In this document: positions 24,721-33,808 of the stretch, in pieces
Numbering within the stretch: position 1 is the stretch's first letter
Layout: each line of letters begins with the position of its first letter
Assembly: GCF_900103195.1 (NCBI RefSeq)
Contig: NZ_FMWU01000003.1
Span: forward strand, 248,001-312,000
DNA: 64,000 bases
Source: Methylobacterium sp. UNC378MF
GTDB lineage: Bacteria; Pseudomonadota; Alphaproteobacteria; Rhizobiales; Beijerinckiaceae
Reading direction: 5' to 3'
Notes under the pieces: generated by a model
What the model was told of the DNA's origin: nothing
Database searches by the model: none
What the model saw: the letters and a program-made list of their open reading frames with translations, nothing else
Translations under genes and position numbers: made by a program

Positions 24721-25398
24721 ATGAAGAACCGGACCATCGCGGGTTCGATCGGGTCCGAGATCCGGCGCCGCATCCTTGACGGGCGCTACCCGGCCGGGTC
24801 GCAGCTCCGCCAGGACGGCCTCGCGGCGGAATTCGGCGCCAGCCGCATCCCGGTACGGGAAGCCCTGTTCCAGCTCGAAGCCGAGGGCCTGGTGCGAATC
24901 CACCCGCACCGCGGGGCGATGGTGGCGCCGCTCTCGCCGGCGGACGCGGCCGAGGCCCTCGAACTCAGGGGCACCCTGGAGCCCCGGCTCCTATCCCTGT
25001 CGGCCCCGCGCCTCACCGCCGAGGATTTCGCGCGGGCCGACGCTCTGCTGGAGGATTACGCCGCGGCATTGCGCGACGGCGCGACGGCGCGCTGGGGCGC
25101 CCTCAACACGGATCTGCACCTCCTCCTCTACAGCCGGGCCGAGCGCCCCCGGGCCCTCGCCCTCGTCGGCTCCCTCCTGGCCGAGTGCGACCGCTACACG
25201 CGCCTGCAGCTGTCAACGGACAACGCCGAGTTGGAACGGGCCGACCGCGAGCACCGCGAGATCGTTCGGCTGTGCCGGAACGGCCACGTCTCGGCCGCCT
25301 GCGCCCTCCTGACCGACCATATCGACCACGTCGCCGCCGCGCTGATGGCCTTCCTCGGCGAGACCTCAGGGCTGACGAAATCGGCCAAGATTGTATAA
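24721..25398 (+). CDS. GntR-family regulator (FadR/FCD type)
   Basis: A 225-residue repressor. The N-terminal winged helix (about 1-70) includes IGSEIRRRILDGRYPAGSQL and FGASRIPVREALFQLEAEGL. The C-terminal FCD all-helical ligand domain (about 80-215) has NTDLHLLLY and a DREHREIVRLCRNGH metal-type histidine segment. It sits between the divergent SBP gene and the hypD-like lyase gene. Identical inverted 13-bp sites mark both sides, and the second overlaps its own stop codon. It probably controls both neighbours in response to a hydroxyproline-type substrate. Confidence 0.88.
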   Translation: MKNRTIAGSIGSEIRRRILDGRYPAGSQLRQDGLAAEFGASRIPVREALFQLEAEGLVRIHPHRGAMVAPLSPADAAEALELRGTLEPRLLSLSAPRLTAEDFARADALLEDYAAALRDGATARWGALNTDLHLLLYSRAERPRALALVGSLLAECDRYTRLQLSTDNAELERADREHREIVRLCRNGHVSAACALLTDHIDHVAAALMAFLGETSGLTKSAKIV

Positions 25399-25402
25399 AA
25401 TC
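25390..25402. promoter_or_regulatory. Putative GntR operator upstream of the hypD-like gene
   Basis: ATTGTATAAAATC overlaps the gntR stop codon (TAA 25396-25398) and lies about 100 bp before the hypD-like ATG. It is the exact inverted copy of 24643-24655. Confidence 0.6.
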
Positions 25403-25500
25403 CTTGCCAGAATCGCACGTCGCTGCCATGGAGAGGCTGCCGCCCGGCGCGACCTGCAAGGCCCGCCGGGACGATCCTCCTCCCAGCAGACGAGCCGGCG

Positions 25501-26454
25501 ATGGCCTCCGACCGACACATCTTCTCCGGCACGATCCCGGCCCTGATGACGCCCTGCCGGCCGGATCGGACACCCGATCTCGACGCCCTCGCGCGGAAGG
25601 GGAAGGACCTCGTCGCCGAAGGGATGTCGGCGGTCGTCTATTGCGGCTCGATGGGCGACTGGCCGCTCCTGACCGACGAGGAGCGGATGGAAGGCGTCGA
25701 GCGGCTGCTGGCAGCCGGCGTTCCGGTGATCGTCGGGACCGGCGCGCAGAACCCGAAGCGGGCGGCGGCGCTCGCGGCGCATGCCAAGGCGGCCGGCGCC
25801 CACGGCCTGATGATCATCCCGCGGGTGCTGTCGCGCGGCAGCTCGGCGGCGGCGCAGGAGGCCCACTTCTCCGGCATCCTCGAGGCGGCCGTCGACCTGC
25901 CGTCGGTGATCTACAACAGCCCCTATTACGGCTTCGAGACCCGCGCGGATCTGTTCTTCAGCCTGCGCAGCCGCTACCCACACCTCGTCGGATTCAAGGA
26001 ATTCGGGGGCGCGGCCTCGCTCACCTACGCGGCCGAGCACATTACCGGCCAGTCGCCCGAGATCACCCTGATGGTCGGGGTGGATACGCAGGTGGTGCAC
26101 GGCTACGTCAATTGCGGCGCCCGGGGTGCCATCACGGGCATCGGCAACGTCCTGCCGCGGGAGGTCCTCCACCTTGTCGCCTTGTGCGAGAAGGCGGCGG
26201 GCGGCGACGTCCTGGCCCGGCGGCGGGCGGAAGAACTCGATTCCGCCCTGGCGATCCTGTCCAGCTTCGACGAGGGGACCGACCTCGTCCTGTACTACAA
26301 GTACCTGATGGTGCTGGAAGGAAACCCGGAATACGAACTCCACTTCAACGCCTCCGACGCGCTGAGCGCCGGCCAGCGCCACTACGCGGAGAACCAGCTG
26401 CGTCTGTTCAAGGCATGGTACGCACAGTGGTCGGAGGAGGCCGCCGGGGCCTGA
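25501..26454 (+). CDS. hypD: DHDPS-family lyase, likely pyrroline-4-hydroxy-2-carboxylate deaminase
   Basis: A 317-residue TIM-barrel of the DapA/NAL superfamily with the active-site Tyr138 in VIYNSPYYGF and the Schiff-base Lys166 in VGFKEFGG. The N-terminal signature FSGTIPALMTPC and VVYCGSMGDWPLLTDEERM is what I associate with HypD/LhpC-type deaminases of trans-4-hydroxyproline catabolism, rather than true DapA, which has a GTTGE motif. GSMGD replaces it here. The other hyp genes (epimerase, oxidase, semialdehyde dehydrogenase) are absent from the window. Linkage to the FadR-type gntR and a peptide-binding protein fits catabolism of an imported compound. Confidence 0.72.
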   Translation: MASDRHIFSGTIPALMTPCRPDRTPDLDALARKGKDLVAEGMSAVVYCGSMGDWPLLTDEERMEGVERLLAAGVPVIVGTGAQNPKRAAALAAHAKAAGAHGLMIIPRVLSRGSSAAAQEAHFSGILEAAVDLPSVIYNSPYYGFETRADLFFSLRSRYPHLVGFKEFGGAASLTYAAEHITGQSPEITLMVGVDTQVVHGYVNCGARGAITGIGNVLPREVLHLVALCEKAAGGDVLARRRAEELDSALAILSSFDEGTDLVLYYKYLMVLEGNPEYELHFNASDALSAGQRHYAENQLRLFKAWYAQWSEEAAGA

Positions 26455-26554
26455 TCCTCCACCGCGGCCGCCGCAGGGCAGCCCATCTTTGCGCGGGACC
26501 GCCCGTCGGCGCTATGGCGGGTGCGAGATCGGTCCGAGCCCGCGAATCCCGCCC

Positions 26555-26911
26555 ATGAAGATCACCCAAGCCTTCACCTTCGAGGCGGCCCATCGGCTGC
26601 CAAACGTGCCCGAGACCCACCGCTGCCACCGGATGCACGGGCATTCCTACCGGGTCGAGCTGACGGTGGCCGGCCCGGTCGATCCCCAGACCGGCTGGGT
26701 GATCGACTTCTACGACATCGAGTCGATCTTCGGCCCGCTGCTGGCGCGGCTCGACCACCATTGCCTCAACGAGATCGAGGGGCTGGAGAATCCGACCGCG
26801 GAGAACATCGCGGCCTGGATCTGGCAGCGCCTGCGGCCGGACCTGCCGGGCCTCGCGCGGGTGCGGGTCGCCGAGACCCCGATGTCCTGGGCCGAGTACG
26901 ATGGCGAGTGA
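26555..26911 (+). CDS. queD: 6-carboxy-5,6,7,8-tetrahydropterin synthase
   Basis: QueD converts dihydroneopterin triphosphate to CPH4, an early step to preQ0 and queuosine. The 118-residue product has the zinc ligands His13 (FEAAHRLP) and His28/His30 (RMHGHSYR), Cys24 as catalytic residue (THRCH), and DHHCLNE. ATG 26555 is the start that fits the family length. queC overlaps its end by 11 nt. No preQ1 riboswitch motif is seen in the 100-bp leader. Confidence 0.92.
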   Translation: MKITQAFTFEAAHRLPNVPETHRCHRMHGHSYRVELTVAGPVDPQTGWVIDFYDIESIFGPLLARLDHHCLNEIEGLENPTAENIAAWIWQRLRPDLPGLARVRVAETPMSWAEYDGE

Positions 26912-27620
26912 CGCCGCGATCCCGGGCGACCGCGCCGCGCTGGTTCTGTTCTCCGGGGGCCAGGATTCGGCCACCTGCCTGGCCTGGGCGCTGGACCGGT
27001 TCGGCCATGTCGAGACCCTCGGCTTCGACTACGGACAGCGCCACCGGGTCGAGCTCGACCGCCGCGCGGCCCTGCGGGCGGGCACGACGGGCCTCAACCC
27101 GGCCTGGGCATCCCGGCTCGGTGACGACCACACGGTCGCGCTCGACGCTCTGGGACAGATCTCCGAGACGGCGCTGACCCGGGAGGCCGCGATCGGTTAC
27201 GAGGCGTCGGGCCTGCCCAACACCTTCGTTCCCGGCCGCAACCTCGTGTTCCTGACCTTCGCGGCCGCGCTCGCCTATCGGCGGGGGCTCCGGCACGTGG
27301 TCGGCGGCATGTGCGAGACCGACTATTCCGGCTATCCCGATTGCCGGGACGACACGATCAAGGCCCTGCAGGTGGCGCTCAATCTCGGCATGGAGCGGCG
27401 CTTCGTGCTGCACACGCCGCTGATGTGGCTCGACAAGGCGCAGACCTGGGGCCTCGCCGAAAGCCTGGGCGGACGGGCGCTGGTCGACCTGATCGTCGAG
27501 GAGAGCCACACCTGCTACCTCGGCGAGCGCGGGAAGCGGCATCCCTGGGGCTACGGCTGCGGGACCTGCCCGGCCTGCCGGCTGCGGGCGGACGGCTACG
27601 CCCGGTTCATCGCGGCCTGA
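26901..27620 (+). CDS. queC: 7-cyano-7-deazaguanine synthase
   Basis: QueC turns 7-carboxy-7-deazaguanine into preQ0 with ATP and ammonia. The 239-residue product has the PP-loop [40 protein letters not shown] and the C-terminal zinc cysteines ([27 protein letters not shown]). It overlaps queD by 11 nt, so translation is coupled. Its 3' end overlaps the convergent tetR gene by 14 nt. Confidence 0.94.
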   Translation: MASDAAIPGDRAALVLFSGGQDSATCLAWALDRFGHVETLGFDYGQRHRVELDRRAALRAGTTGLNPAWASRLGDDHTVALDALGQISETALTREAAIGYEASGLPNTFVPGRNLVFLTFAAALAYRRGLRHVVGGMCETDYSGYPDCRDDTIKALQVALNLGMERRFVLHTPLMWLDKAQTWGLAESLGGRALVDLIVEESHTCYLGERGKRHPWGYGCGTCPACRLRADGYARFIAA

Positions 27621-28173
27621 GCCCGTCGACCAGTACCGCCAGCGTTCCCTGGAAGGCGGCCGGGCTCGCGAACAGCCGTTCCATCAGCAGCGCGCCTTCC
27701 AGCGTCGCGACGACGTAGCGGGCGAGGGCCGCCGGATCGGCCCCGCCGCGGACGGTGCCGTCGGCCTGCCCCGCGCGCAGAATCGCCTCCAGCCACGCGA
27801 GGTGATCGGCGAAAAAAGCCGCGATATCCCGGCGCAGGCGCCCGGGCAGCGCCTCGCCCTCGATGGCCAGCGCCGCGCACAGGCAGCCGAGCCCCTGCTC
27901 GACGCCGCCGAGATAGAGCCGCCCATAGGCCTCGACCCGGCCCGGCCCGTCCGGCACGTCGAGGCGGATCGTCTCCAGGGCGGCGGCGTAGCGCGCCGCG
28001 TAGGCCGCCACCAGGGCAGCGCCGAGATCGACCTTGGTGGGGAAGTGGTGGTGGATGCTCGCCTTGCGGATGCCCACCGCCGCGGCGAGGTCGGCGTAGC
28101 TGAAGCCGGCAAAGCCGCGGCCCCGCACCAGAGTCTCGGCCTGCATCAGCAGCTCGGCGCGGGTATCCCTCAT
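27607..28173 (-). CDS. TetR/AcrR-family repressor
   Basis: A 188-residue regulator. The N-terminal HTH (about 1-55) reads [20 protein letters not shown] then [20 protein letters not shown]. The C-terminal ligand domain is all-helical. It is divergent from the quinoprotein relay operon, with an inverted repeat over that operon's -10 element, so it most likely represses those genes. The ligand is unknown; an alcohol, aldehyde or related quinoprotein substrate is a reasonable guess. Confidence 0.87.
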   Translation of the reverse strand: MRDTRAELLMQAETLVRGRGFAGFSYADLAAAVGIRKASIHHHFPTKVDLGAALVAAYAARYAAALETIRLDVPDGPGRVEAYGRLYLGGVEQGLGCLCAALAIEGEALPGRLRRDIAAFFADHLAWLEAILRAGQADGTVRGGADPAALARYVVATLEGALLMERLFASPAAFQGTLAVLVDGLRPR

Positions 28174-28240
28174 CGCGGCGATCGTCGCTCCAGCTCACGG
28201 GAATATGGGCCCCGTTGCGATATCGGCCGTGGCCCGCCCC

Positions 28241-28275
28241 TTGACCGAGGCGCAATCTACCTACTTAATGGTAGA
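28241..28275 (+). promoter_or_regulatory. Promoter with TetR-type operator for the quinoprotein relay operon
   Basis: TTGACC (28241-28246) and CTTAAT (28264-28269) are spaced by 17 bp, a plausible sigma-70 promoter. TCTACC (28256-28261) and GGTAGA (28270-28275) form a perfect inverted repeat with an 8-nt gap that covers the -10, as expected for repression by the divergent TetR protein. Confidence 0.6.
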
Positions 28276-28299
28276 CAATCAAGATCGGGAGGTTTCGGC

Positions 28300-29262
28300 A
28301 TGACGGCATCCGCCGTCCATCCGGGGACGCTGGCCACCGGGCTGACGCGGCGGCACGCCCTCTTTGCGGGGTTCTGCCTGTGCTGCGCGCCGACGCTGGG
28401 CCGCGCCGCCGAGAGCTTCACGATGGAGGAGGTCGGGCCGGGCCTGTTCGTGCGCAAGGGCCTGATCGCCGACGCCACGCCCGAGAACGCCGACGCCATC
28501 GCCAATATCGGCTTCCTCATCGGCAGGAACGGCGTGGTGGTGACCGAATCCGGCGGCAGCCTCGCCGACGGCCAGTGGCTGCGCGCCGAGATCGTCAAGC
28601 GTACGGACAAGCCGATCACCCACGTGGTGCTGACCCACGTTCACCCGGACCACGTCTTCGGGGCGGGGGCCTTCGTCCAGGACAAGCCGGTCTTCATCGG
28701 CCACGCCAAGCTCACCGAGGCGCTGTCGGCGCGGGGCGAGTTCTACCGCAAGCGGCTGATCGATCTGCTGGGCGAGGACCGCACCGGTCCGGTGGTCTAC
28801 CCGACCCTGAGCGTCGCCGACACGGCCGAGATCGACCTCGGCGACCGCCGCCTAACCTTCACGGCCCACGGCCCGGCGCACACCACCTCCGACCTGTCGA
28901 TGATCGATTCCGGCAGCGGCCTGCTCTTCCCCGCCGACCTGCTGTTCGTGAACCGGATCCCGTCCCTCGACGGCAGCCTCAAGGGCTGGCTGGCCGAGAT
29001 CGAGCGCCTGAAGGCGATGGGTCCCGCCCGGGCCGTGCCGGGCCACGGCCCCGTCGCGGTCGACCTCGCCCCGGCGCTCGCCGACCTCTCCGGCTACCTG
29101 AAAGCCCTGCGCGACGGCACCCGCGCGGCGATCGCCCAGGACGTTCCCATCGACAAGGCAGTGACCAGCGTCGCCGCGGACCAGCGGGACAAGTGGGCGC
29201 TGTTCGACACCTATAACGGCCGCAACGTCACCGTGGCCTACCAGGAACTCGAGTGGGAATAG
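28300..29262 (+). CDS. Quinoprotein relay system zinc metallohydrolase
   Basis: A 320-residue metallo-beta-lactamase-fold protein. The N-terminus LTRRHALFAGFCLCCA is a twin-arginine-like export signal. The metal motif is THVHPDHVFGA (His113, His115, Asp117, His118), with a later ligand in VPGHGPVAVD. This family (quinoprotein relay system zinc metallohydrolase) occurs with SoxYZ-like carriers and CXXCW proteins near PQQ-dependent dehydrogenases, exactly the order seen here. GGGAGG lies ahead of ATG 28300. It is the first gene of a three-gene operon. Confidence 0.85.
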   Translation: MTASAVHPGTLATGLTRRHALFAGFCLCCAPTLGRAAESFTMEEVGPGLFVRKGLIADATPENADAIANIGFLIGRNGVVVTESGGSLADGQWLRAEIVKRTDKPITHVVLTHVHPDHVFGAGAFVQDKPVFIGHAKLTEALSARGEFYRKRLIDLLGEDRTGPVVYPTLSVADTAEIDLGDRRLTFTAHGPAHTTSDLSMIDSGSGLLFPADLLFVNRIPSLDGSLKGWLAEIERLKAMGPARAVPGHGPVAVDLAPALADLSGYLKALRDGTRAAIAQDVPIDKAVTSVAADQRDKWALFDTYNGRNVTVAYQELEWE

Positions 29263-29303
29263 GTTTCGGGATCCCCATATCCAAGCCAATCGGGAGGCAC
29301 GCC

Positions 29304-30143
29304 ATGACTCACAGGATCGGACAATCAGTCTCCACCCTCGCCCTCGGCCTCGTCCTGGCGACGAGTGCCCTGTCGGGCCCGCTCGCCGGCATGGCGCAGG
29401 CGGCCGGCGCCTCCGACACGGATCAGGAGCGGGCAGCCCGCTGGCAGGAGATCGCCAAGTCGATCTTCGGCGACCGTCAGATCGCCCCGACCGACAGCCT
29501 CGTGAAGATCGAGGCGCCTGCCCGGGCGCTGGACGCCGCCCTGGTGCCGATCACCCTGACCATGCCCAATGACGGGCAGATCAAGGCGGTCTCGCTGATC
29601 ATCGACGACAACCCGGCGCCCTACGCGGCCAAGTTCGAGTTCGGCCCGGCGGCCGACCCGGCGGAGCTGAAGCTGCGGGTGCGGGTCAACAACTACACCG
29701 ACATGCATGCCGTGGTGGAGACGACGGACGGCACGCTCTACGAGGCCAAGCAGTTCGTGAAGGCGTCCGGCGGCTGCTCGGCCCCGATGGGCATGAGCGA
29801 CGAGGAGGCCATGAAGGGCATGGGCGACATGCGCATGAAGTTCGCCGAGACCGCGGCCGGCAAGCCCGTGGAGGCGACGCTGATGATCCGCCACCCGAAT
29901 TTTTCCGGCATGCAGATGAACCAGGTGACCCGCGACTACACGCCGGCGCGCTACATCGACAAGCTCACCGTCTCGGCGGGCGACCGGACGGTCTTCACCA
30001 TGACGGGCGACATCTCGATCGCCTCGAACCCGGTGATCAACTTCGCGTTCAAGCCGGACGGCAAGCCGATCCAGGTGGCGGCCTCCGACAACCAGGGCGG
30101 CCGCTGGCAGCACAGCTTCACCCCCCCGAGCCCGACGAACTGA
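29304..30143 (+). CDS. Quinoprotein dehydrogenase-associated SoxYZ-like carrier
   Basis: A 279-residue periplasmic protein with a signal peptide (about 1-35, ending AGMAQAAGA). The SoxY-like N-terminal half ends in VKASGGCSAP, whose Cys corresponds to the carrier cysteine. The SoxZ-like C-terminal half (about 185-279) is immunoglobulin-like. GGGAGG precedes ATG 29304. It belongs with the metallohydrolase and CXXCW genes, the standard trio. The proposed role is carrying sulfur or a related group for maturation or recycling of PQQ enzymes; the chemistry is not established. Confidence 0.87.
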   Translation: MTHRIGQSVSTLALGLVLATSALSGPLAGMAQAAGASDTDQERAARWQEIAKSIFGDRQIAPTDSLVKIEAPARALDAALVPITLTMPNDGQIKAVSLIIDDNPAPYAAKFEFGPAADPAELKLRVRVNNYTDMHAVVETTDGTLYEAKQFVKASGGCSAPMGMSDEEAMKGMGDMRMKFAETAAGKPVEATLMIRHPNFSGMQMNQVTRDYTPARYIDKLTVSAGDRTVFTMTGDISIASNPVINFAFKPDGKPIQVAASDNQGGRWQHSFTPPSPTN

Positions 30144-30145
30144 GC

Positions 30146-30742
30146 ATGCGGCGCCTCCTCCTGACCGGCCGGGCCGCGGCGGCCTGCGCCGCCTTCCTCT
30201 GCCTCGCCGCCGCGCCGGCGGATTCGCCGGTCAACGTGCCCGAGCCGGAGGGGCTCTATGCCGGTCCTCCGAAGGGCTACACGCCGCCGACCCTGAGAGG
30301 GGCGGCGGTGGTCGACGCCGATGCCGTCGCCGCCCTGATGGCCGGCCCCGACAAGCCGGTGCTGCTCGACGTGGCGGCCCCGGACCGCAAGCCATCGAAC
30401 TTCCCGGAGGGCCGCCTCTGGCTGCCGGTGCATCCCTCGATCCCCGGCGCCGTCTGGATGCCGGAGGCCGGCGCCGAGCCCCTGGCACCGGCGCGCGAGG
30501 CGTTGTTCTATGCTCGCGTCGCGGCCCTGACCGGGGGCGACAAGGCCAAGCCCGTCGTGGTGTTCTGCCACGTGGAGTGCTGGGGCAGCTGGAACGCCGC
30601 CAAGCGGCTGGTGCTGAAAGGCTATACCGGCGTGCGCTGGTTCCCTCAGGGCGTCGAGGGCTGGCAGGAGAAGCACGAGACCGCAAACCTGAAGGTCGAT
30701 CCGGACTGGCGTGCGGGCGCCGAGCCGCAGGCGGGGCGCTGA
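30146..30742 (+). CDS. PQQ-dependent catabolism-associated CXXCW-motif protein
   Basis: A 198-residue protein with a signal peptide (about 1-23) and a rhodanese-like domain. Its signature is VVVFCHVECWGSWNAAKRLV (Cys141, Cys145, Trp146). Strictly it is C-x3-C-W, which is how the family motif appears here. The gene starts 3 nt after the SoxYZ-like gene. Members co-occur with PQQ-dependent alcohol or aldehyde oxidation systems. A redox or persulfide role with the SoxYZ-like partner is inferred. Confidence 0.85.
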   Translation: MRRLLLTGRAAAACAAFLCLAAAPADSPVNVPEPEGLYAGPPKGYTPPTLRGAAVVDADAVAALMAGPDKPVLLDVAAPDRKPSNFPEGRLWLPVHPSIPGAVWMPEAGAEPLAPAREALFYARVAALTGGDKAKPVVVFCHVECWGSWNAAKRLVLKGYTGVRWFPQGVEGWQEKHETANLKVDPDWRAGAEPQAGR

Positions 30743-30822
30743 CCCGCGGCGTCGGCCGGTGTAAGAGGAGCAGCCCCTCTGAGGCGAGGGCCTGAAAGCC
30801 GCTGAATTCACCGGACTGGGCA

Positions 30823-30938
30823 CTCTCCTCCCCCTTGCGGGGAGGCGTTGGAAGTGGGGGTGGTGCAGAAGGCACCACGGCCCCTAATCCTGAACCACCC
30901 CCACCCCGGCCCCTCCCCACAAGGGGGAGGGAAAAGAG
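30823..30938. repeat. Extragenic palindrome, family B
   Basis: Left arm CTCTCCTCCCCCTTGCGGGG (30823 on) continuing to AGTGGGGGTGG pairs with CCACCCCCACC (from 30895) and CCCTCCCCACAAGGGGGAGG. The centre is GGCACCACGG. It fills the gap between the quinoprotein operon and panB. Confidence 0.7.
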
Positions 30939-30956
30939 CCGAAAGGGATCTGAACC

Positions 30957-31775
30957 ATGTCGCAGGTCGTGCAGTCCCGACGGCTCCGGGCCATCGATAT
31001 CGGCAAGCGCAAGGCCGAGGGGCGCAAGATCATCGCGCTCACCGCCTATCACGCCCACACGGCCGGCATCGTCGATCCCTATTGCGACTTCATCCTGGTG
31101 GGCGATTCCCTCGGCATGGTCATGCACGGGATGGAATCGACGATTCCCGTCACCCTGGAGATGATGATCCTCCAGGCCCAGGCAGTGATCCGCGGCACCG
31201 AGAAGGCGCTGGTCGTGGTCGACATGCCGTTCGGCTCCTACGAGGCGAGCCGCGAGCAGGCCTTCCTCAGCGCTTCCCGGGTTCTGAAGGAGACCGGCGC
31301 CGGGGCGATCAAGATGGAGGGCGGCGCCCATTTCGCCGAGACGGTGGCGTTCCTCGTCCAGCGCGGCGTGCCGGTGATGGGCCATATCGGACTCACGCCG
31401 CAGGCGGTGAACACGATGGGTGGCTTCAAGGTGCAGGGCCGGGCCCCCGACGACGAGCGCCGCCTCCTGGAGGATGCCCGCGCGATCTCCGAGGCCGGGG
31501 CCTTCGCGATCGTGCTGGAGGGCATCGTCGAGCCGGTGGCGCGGGCGATCGCAACCTCACCCCAGGTTACTGCCGCCACGATAGGCATCGGCGCCTCGGC
31601 GGTCTGCGACGGGCAGATCCTGGTGCTGGAGGACATGCTCGGCCTTTCCGAGCGCACCCCGAAATTCGTGCGCCAGTTCGGCAGCCTGCGGGCCCATATC
31701 GAGGAGGCTGTGAAGGCCTACGCGGACGAGGTTCGGGCCGGGCGGTTCCCGGCCGACGACCACACCTACGGGTAG
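30957..31775 (+). CDS. panB: 3-methyl-2-oxobutanoate hydroxymethyltransferase
   Basis: PanB makes ketopantoate from alpha-ketoisovalerate and methylene-THF, the first step to pantothenate and CoA. The 272-residue product has [37 protein letters not shown], the metal-binding [16 protein letters not shown] and [24 protein letters not shown] 30957 gives the normal N-terminus. panC is not adjacent, so the genes are split in this genome. Confidence 0.95.
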   Translation: MSQVVQSRRLRAIDIGKRKAEGRKIIALTAYHAHTAGIVDPYCDFILVGDSLGMVMHGMESTIPVTLEMMILQAQAVIRGTEKALVVVDMPFGSYEASREQAFLSASRVLKETGAGAIKMEGGAHFAETVAFLVQRGVPVMGHIGLTPQAVNTMGGFKVQGRAPDDERRLLEDARAISEAGAFAIVLEGIVEPVARAIATSPQVTAATIGIGASAVCDGQILVLEDMLGLSERTPKFVRQFGSLRAHIEEAVKAYADEVRAGRFPADDHTYG

Positions 31776-31788
31776 GGCAGGGCAGTCC

Positions 31789-32070
31789 ATGGATCGTCCG
31801 ATCGTGCCCGTGGGCCTGCGCGCCGCGAGGCTTGTCGTCGTGCTCGCGATAGGCGCCGCCATCGCGCGGCCGGGACCGGTGCACGCGCTGGAAAACCCGG
31901 CCTCGGCCTTCTGCGCGACGATGGGCGGACAATCCATCATCGCGAAGCTGACGGATGGAGGCGAGATCGGGCTCTGCGCCCTTCCGGGCCGGAAGATCGT
32001 CGAGGAATGGACGCTGTACCGGATGCTCCACGGCGTGAAGCCGACACCCGACGCCAACCCGTTCCGATAG
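31789..32070 (+). CDS. DUF333-containing small exported protein
   Basis: A 93-residue protein with an N-terminal hydrophobic stretch (about 12-30) that looks like a signal peptide or anchor. DUF333 follows: ENPASAFCATMGGQSIIAKL, DGGEIGLCALPGRKIVEEWTLYR. Two conserved cysteines may pair. Family members are often hemolysin-like inhibitor proteins of unknown role. It lies 13 nt after panB and may be co-transcribed. Confidence 0.8.
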   Translation: MDRPIVPVGLRAARLVVVLAIGAAIARPGPVHALENPASAFCATMGGQSIIAKLTDGGEIGLCALPGRKIVEEWTLYRMLHGVKPTPDANPFR

Positions 32071-32230
32071 CCCGGCCGGCGCGTCCGGTCCGGTTCTCGG
32101 ACAGTCTTCGTCCGCCTCTCATCGGGCCGGCCACGCATTCGAAGCGCGGCCCGTGCCGTCGTGATTGATCTCGCCGGCCTGACGATGCCACTCTCGTCGC
32201 CCGAGCTCTCTCAGGCAGGATCGACGACTC

Positions 32231-33787
32231 ATGCAGCGGGCCCGATCGCGCCGGCGTCTCGTCCGCCTGTGCCTCGCCCTTGGCCTGATCGCGGTCGGGC
32301 CCGGAGCCGGATCCGCCGGGTCGCTCACGCGGGCGCAGGTCGAGGCGCAGCTGCCGGCGCTGGAGGCGCTGGCGCAGCGGGCCGTCGACGCGGGCGCCGT
32401 GCCGGGCCTCGCGGTCGCGGTCGTCCTCGGCGACGAGACGCTCCTCCTGAAGGGATACGGCCTCAGGCAGGCCGGGAAGCCCGAGCCGGTCGGCCCCGAC
32501 ACAGTCTTCCAGATCGCCTCCCTGTCCAAGCCCGTCACCGCGACGATCGTGGCGGCCCTGGTGGGCGACGGGGTGGTCGACTGGGATTCGCGCGTCGCGG
32601 ATCTCGATCCCGCCTTCCAGCTGCACGAGGCCTACCCGACCGCGCAGGTCACGGTGCGCGACTTCCTCAACCATCGCAGCGGGCTGCCGGGGATCGCCGG
32701 CGACGATCTGGAGTCGATCGGCTTCGGCCGCGACGCGATCCTGCACCGGCTCCGCCACGTGCCCCCCGCCTCGAGCTTCCGCGCCGGCTACGCGTACAGC
32801 AATTTCGGCTTCACCGAGGGCGCGGTCGCCGCCGCGAAGCCGACCGGCCAGCCCTGGGAGGCCGTGGCCCGGGACCGGCTGTTCCGGCTCCTCGGGATGA
32901 CCGCCACCGGCACGACCCACGCGGAGTTCCTGGGCCGGGCCGACCGCGCGACACTCCACGTCCGGGCCGGCGGTGTCTGGGCCGCCAAGGTCGAGCGCAA
33001 CCCCGACGCACAGGCCCCGGCCGGCGGCGTCAGCGGCCCTGTCCGCGACCTCGCGCGCTGGTTGCGGCTCGTGATCGGCAACGGCCGCTTCGAAGGCGCG
33101 CAGCGCGTCGCGGCCACGGCCCTGGCGCAGACGCACGTCCCGCTCATGGCCCGCGGCCGCAACCCCGTGACCGGGGCCGCGTCCTTCTACGGCCTTGGCT
33201 GGAACGTCGAGTACGGCCGCCACGGCCTCGTCTGGGGCCACGCGGGCGCCTTCAGCGTCGGCGCGCAGACCCTCGTCTCGATCCATCCGGAGGCCGGTCT
33301 CGGGATCCTCGTCCTGACCAACGCCTTCCCGTCCGGCGTGCCGGAAGGGCTTGCCGACAGCTTCGCCGACCTCGTCTTCGACGGCCGGGTCGGCCGGGAC
33401 TGGGTGACGGCCTGGGGCGCGGCCTACGAGAACCTGTTCGCGCCGGGCATCGCCGCCGACAAGGCGGCCCACGGCACGAAGCCGGTCGGGGCCTCCGCGC
33501 CCCTGGCGCCGTCGGCCTACGCGGGGCGCTACGCCAACGCCTATGTCGGCGAGGCCGTGGTGGCCGAGGCGGACGGCGCCCTGACGCTGACGGTCGGGCC
33601 CAACGGCGCGCGCCGGTACCCGCTGCAGCACTTCGACCGCGACCTCTTCCTCAGCTTCCCGGACGCGGAGGCGCCCGATCGCCCCTCCGCCATCCGCTTC
33701 GCCATCGGGAGCGACGGCCGGGCCGCCGCCCTGACGGTGGACGCGCTCAACGCGAGCGGGCTCGGCACCCTCGCGCGGCAGGATTGA
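32231..33787 (+). CDS. Serine hydrolase of the beta-lactamase/DD-peptidase superfamily
   Basis: A 518-residue secreted protein (signal peptide about 1-29). The class C-like catalytic elements are the SLSK tetrad in FQIASLSKPVTATIV, the Tyr-x-Asn in YAYSNFGFTEG and HAGAFS in place of KTG. A C-terminal domain (about 420-515, YAGRYANAYVGEAV) is the DUF3471-like lipocalin-type extension. Substrates could be esters, D-amino peptides or beta-lactams; the sequence does not decide. Confidence 0.85.
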   Translation: MQRARSRRRLVRLCLALGLIAVGPGAGSAGSLTRAQVEAQLPALEALAQRAVDAGAVPGLAVAVVLGDETLLLKGYGLRQAGKPEPVGPDTVFQIASLSKPVTATIVAALVGDGVVDWDSRVADLDPAFQLHEAYPTAQVTVRDFLNHRSGLPGIAGDDLESIGFGRDAILHRLRHVPPASSFRAGYAYSNFGFTEGAVAAAKPTGQPWEAVARDRLFRLLGMTATGTTHAEFLGRADRATLHVRAGGVWAAKVERNPDAQAPAGGVSGPVRDLARWLRLVIGNGRFEGAQRVAATALAQTHVPLMARGRNPVTGAASFYGLGWNVEYGRHGLVWGHAGAFSVGAQTLVSIHPEAGLGILVLTNAFPSGVPEGLADSFADLVFDGRVGRDWVTAWGAAYENLFAPGIAADKAAHGTKPVGASAPLAPSAYAGRYANAYVGEAVVAEADGALTLTVGPNGARRYPLQHFDRDLFLSFPDAEAPDRPSAIRFAIGSDGRAAALTVDALNASGLGTLARQD

Positions 33788-33808
33788 GCCCGGACAGCAC
33801 CGCGGCCG

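Noticed and set aside
22597..24909. 770-codon minus-strand frame around the binding protein
   Set aside because: It spans several real genes in the wrong frame. The binding protein with its Tat signal is in another frame.
26455..26554. preQ1 riboswitch before queD
   Set aside because: No C-rich/A-rich preQ1 aptamer core is visible.
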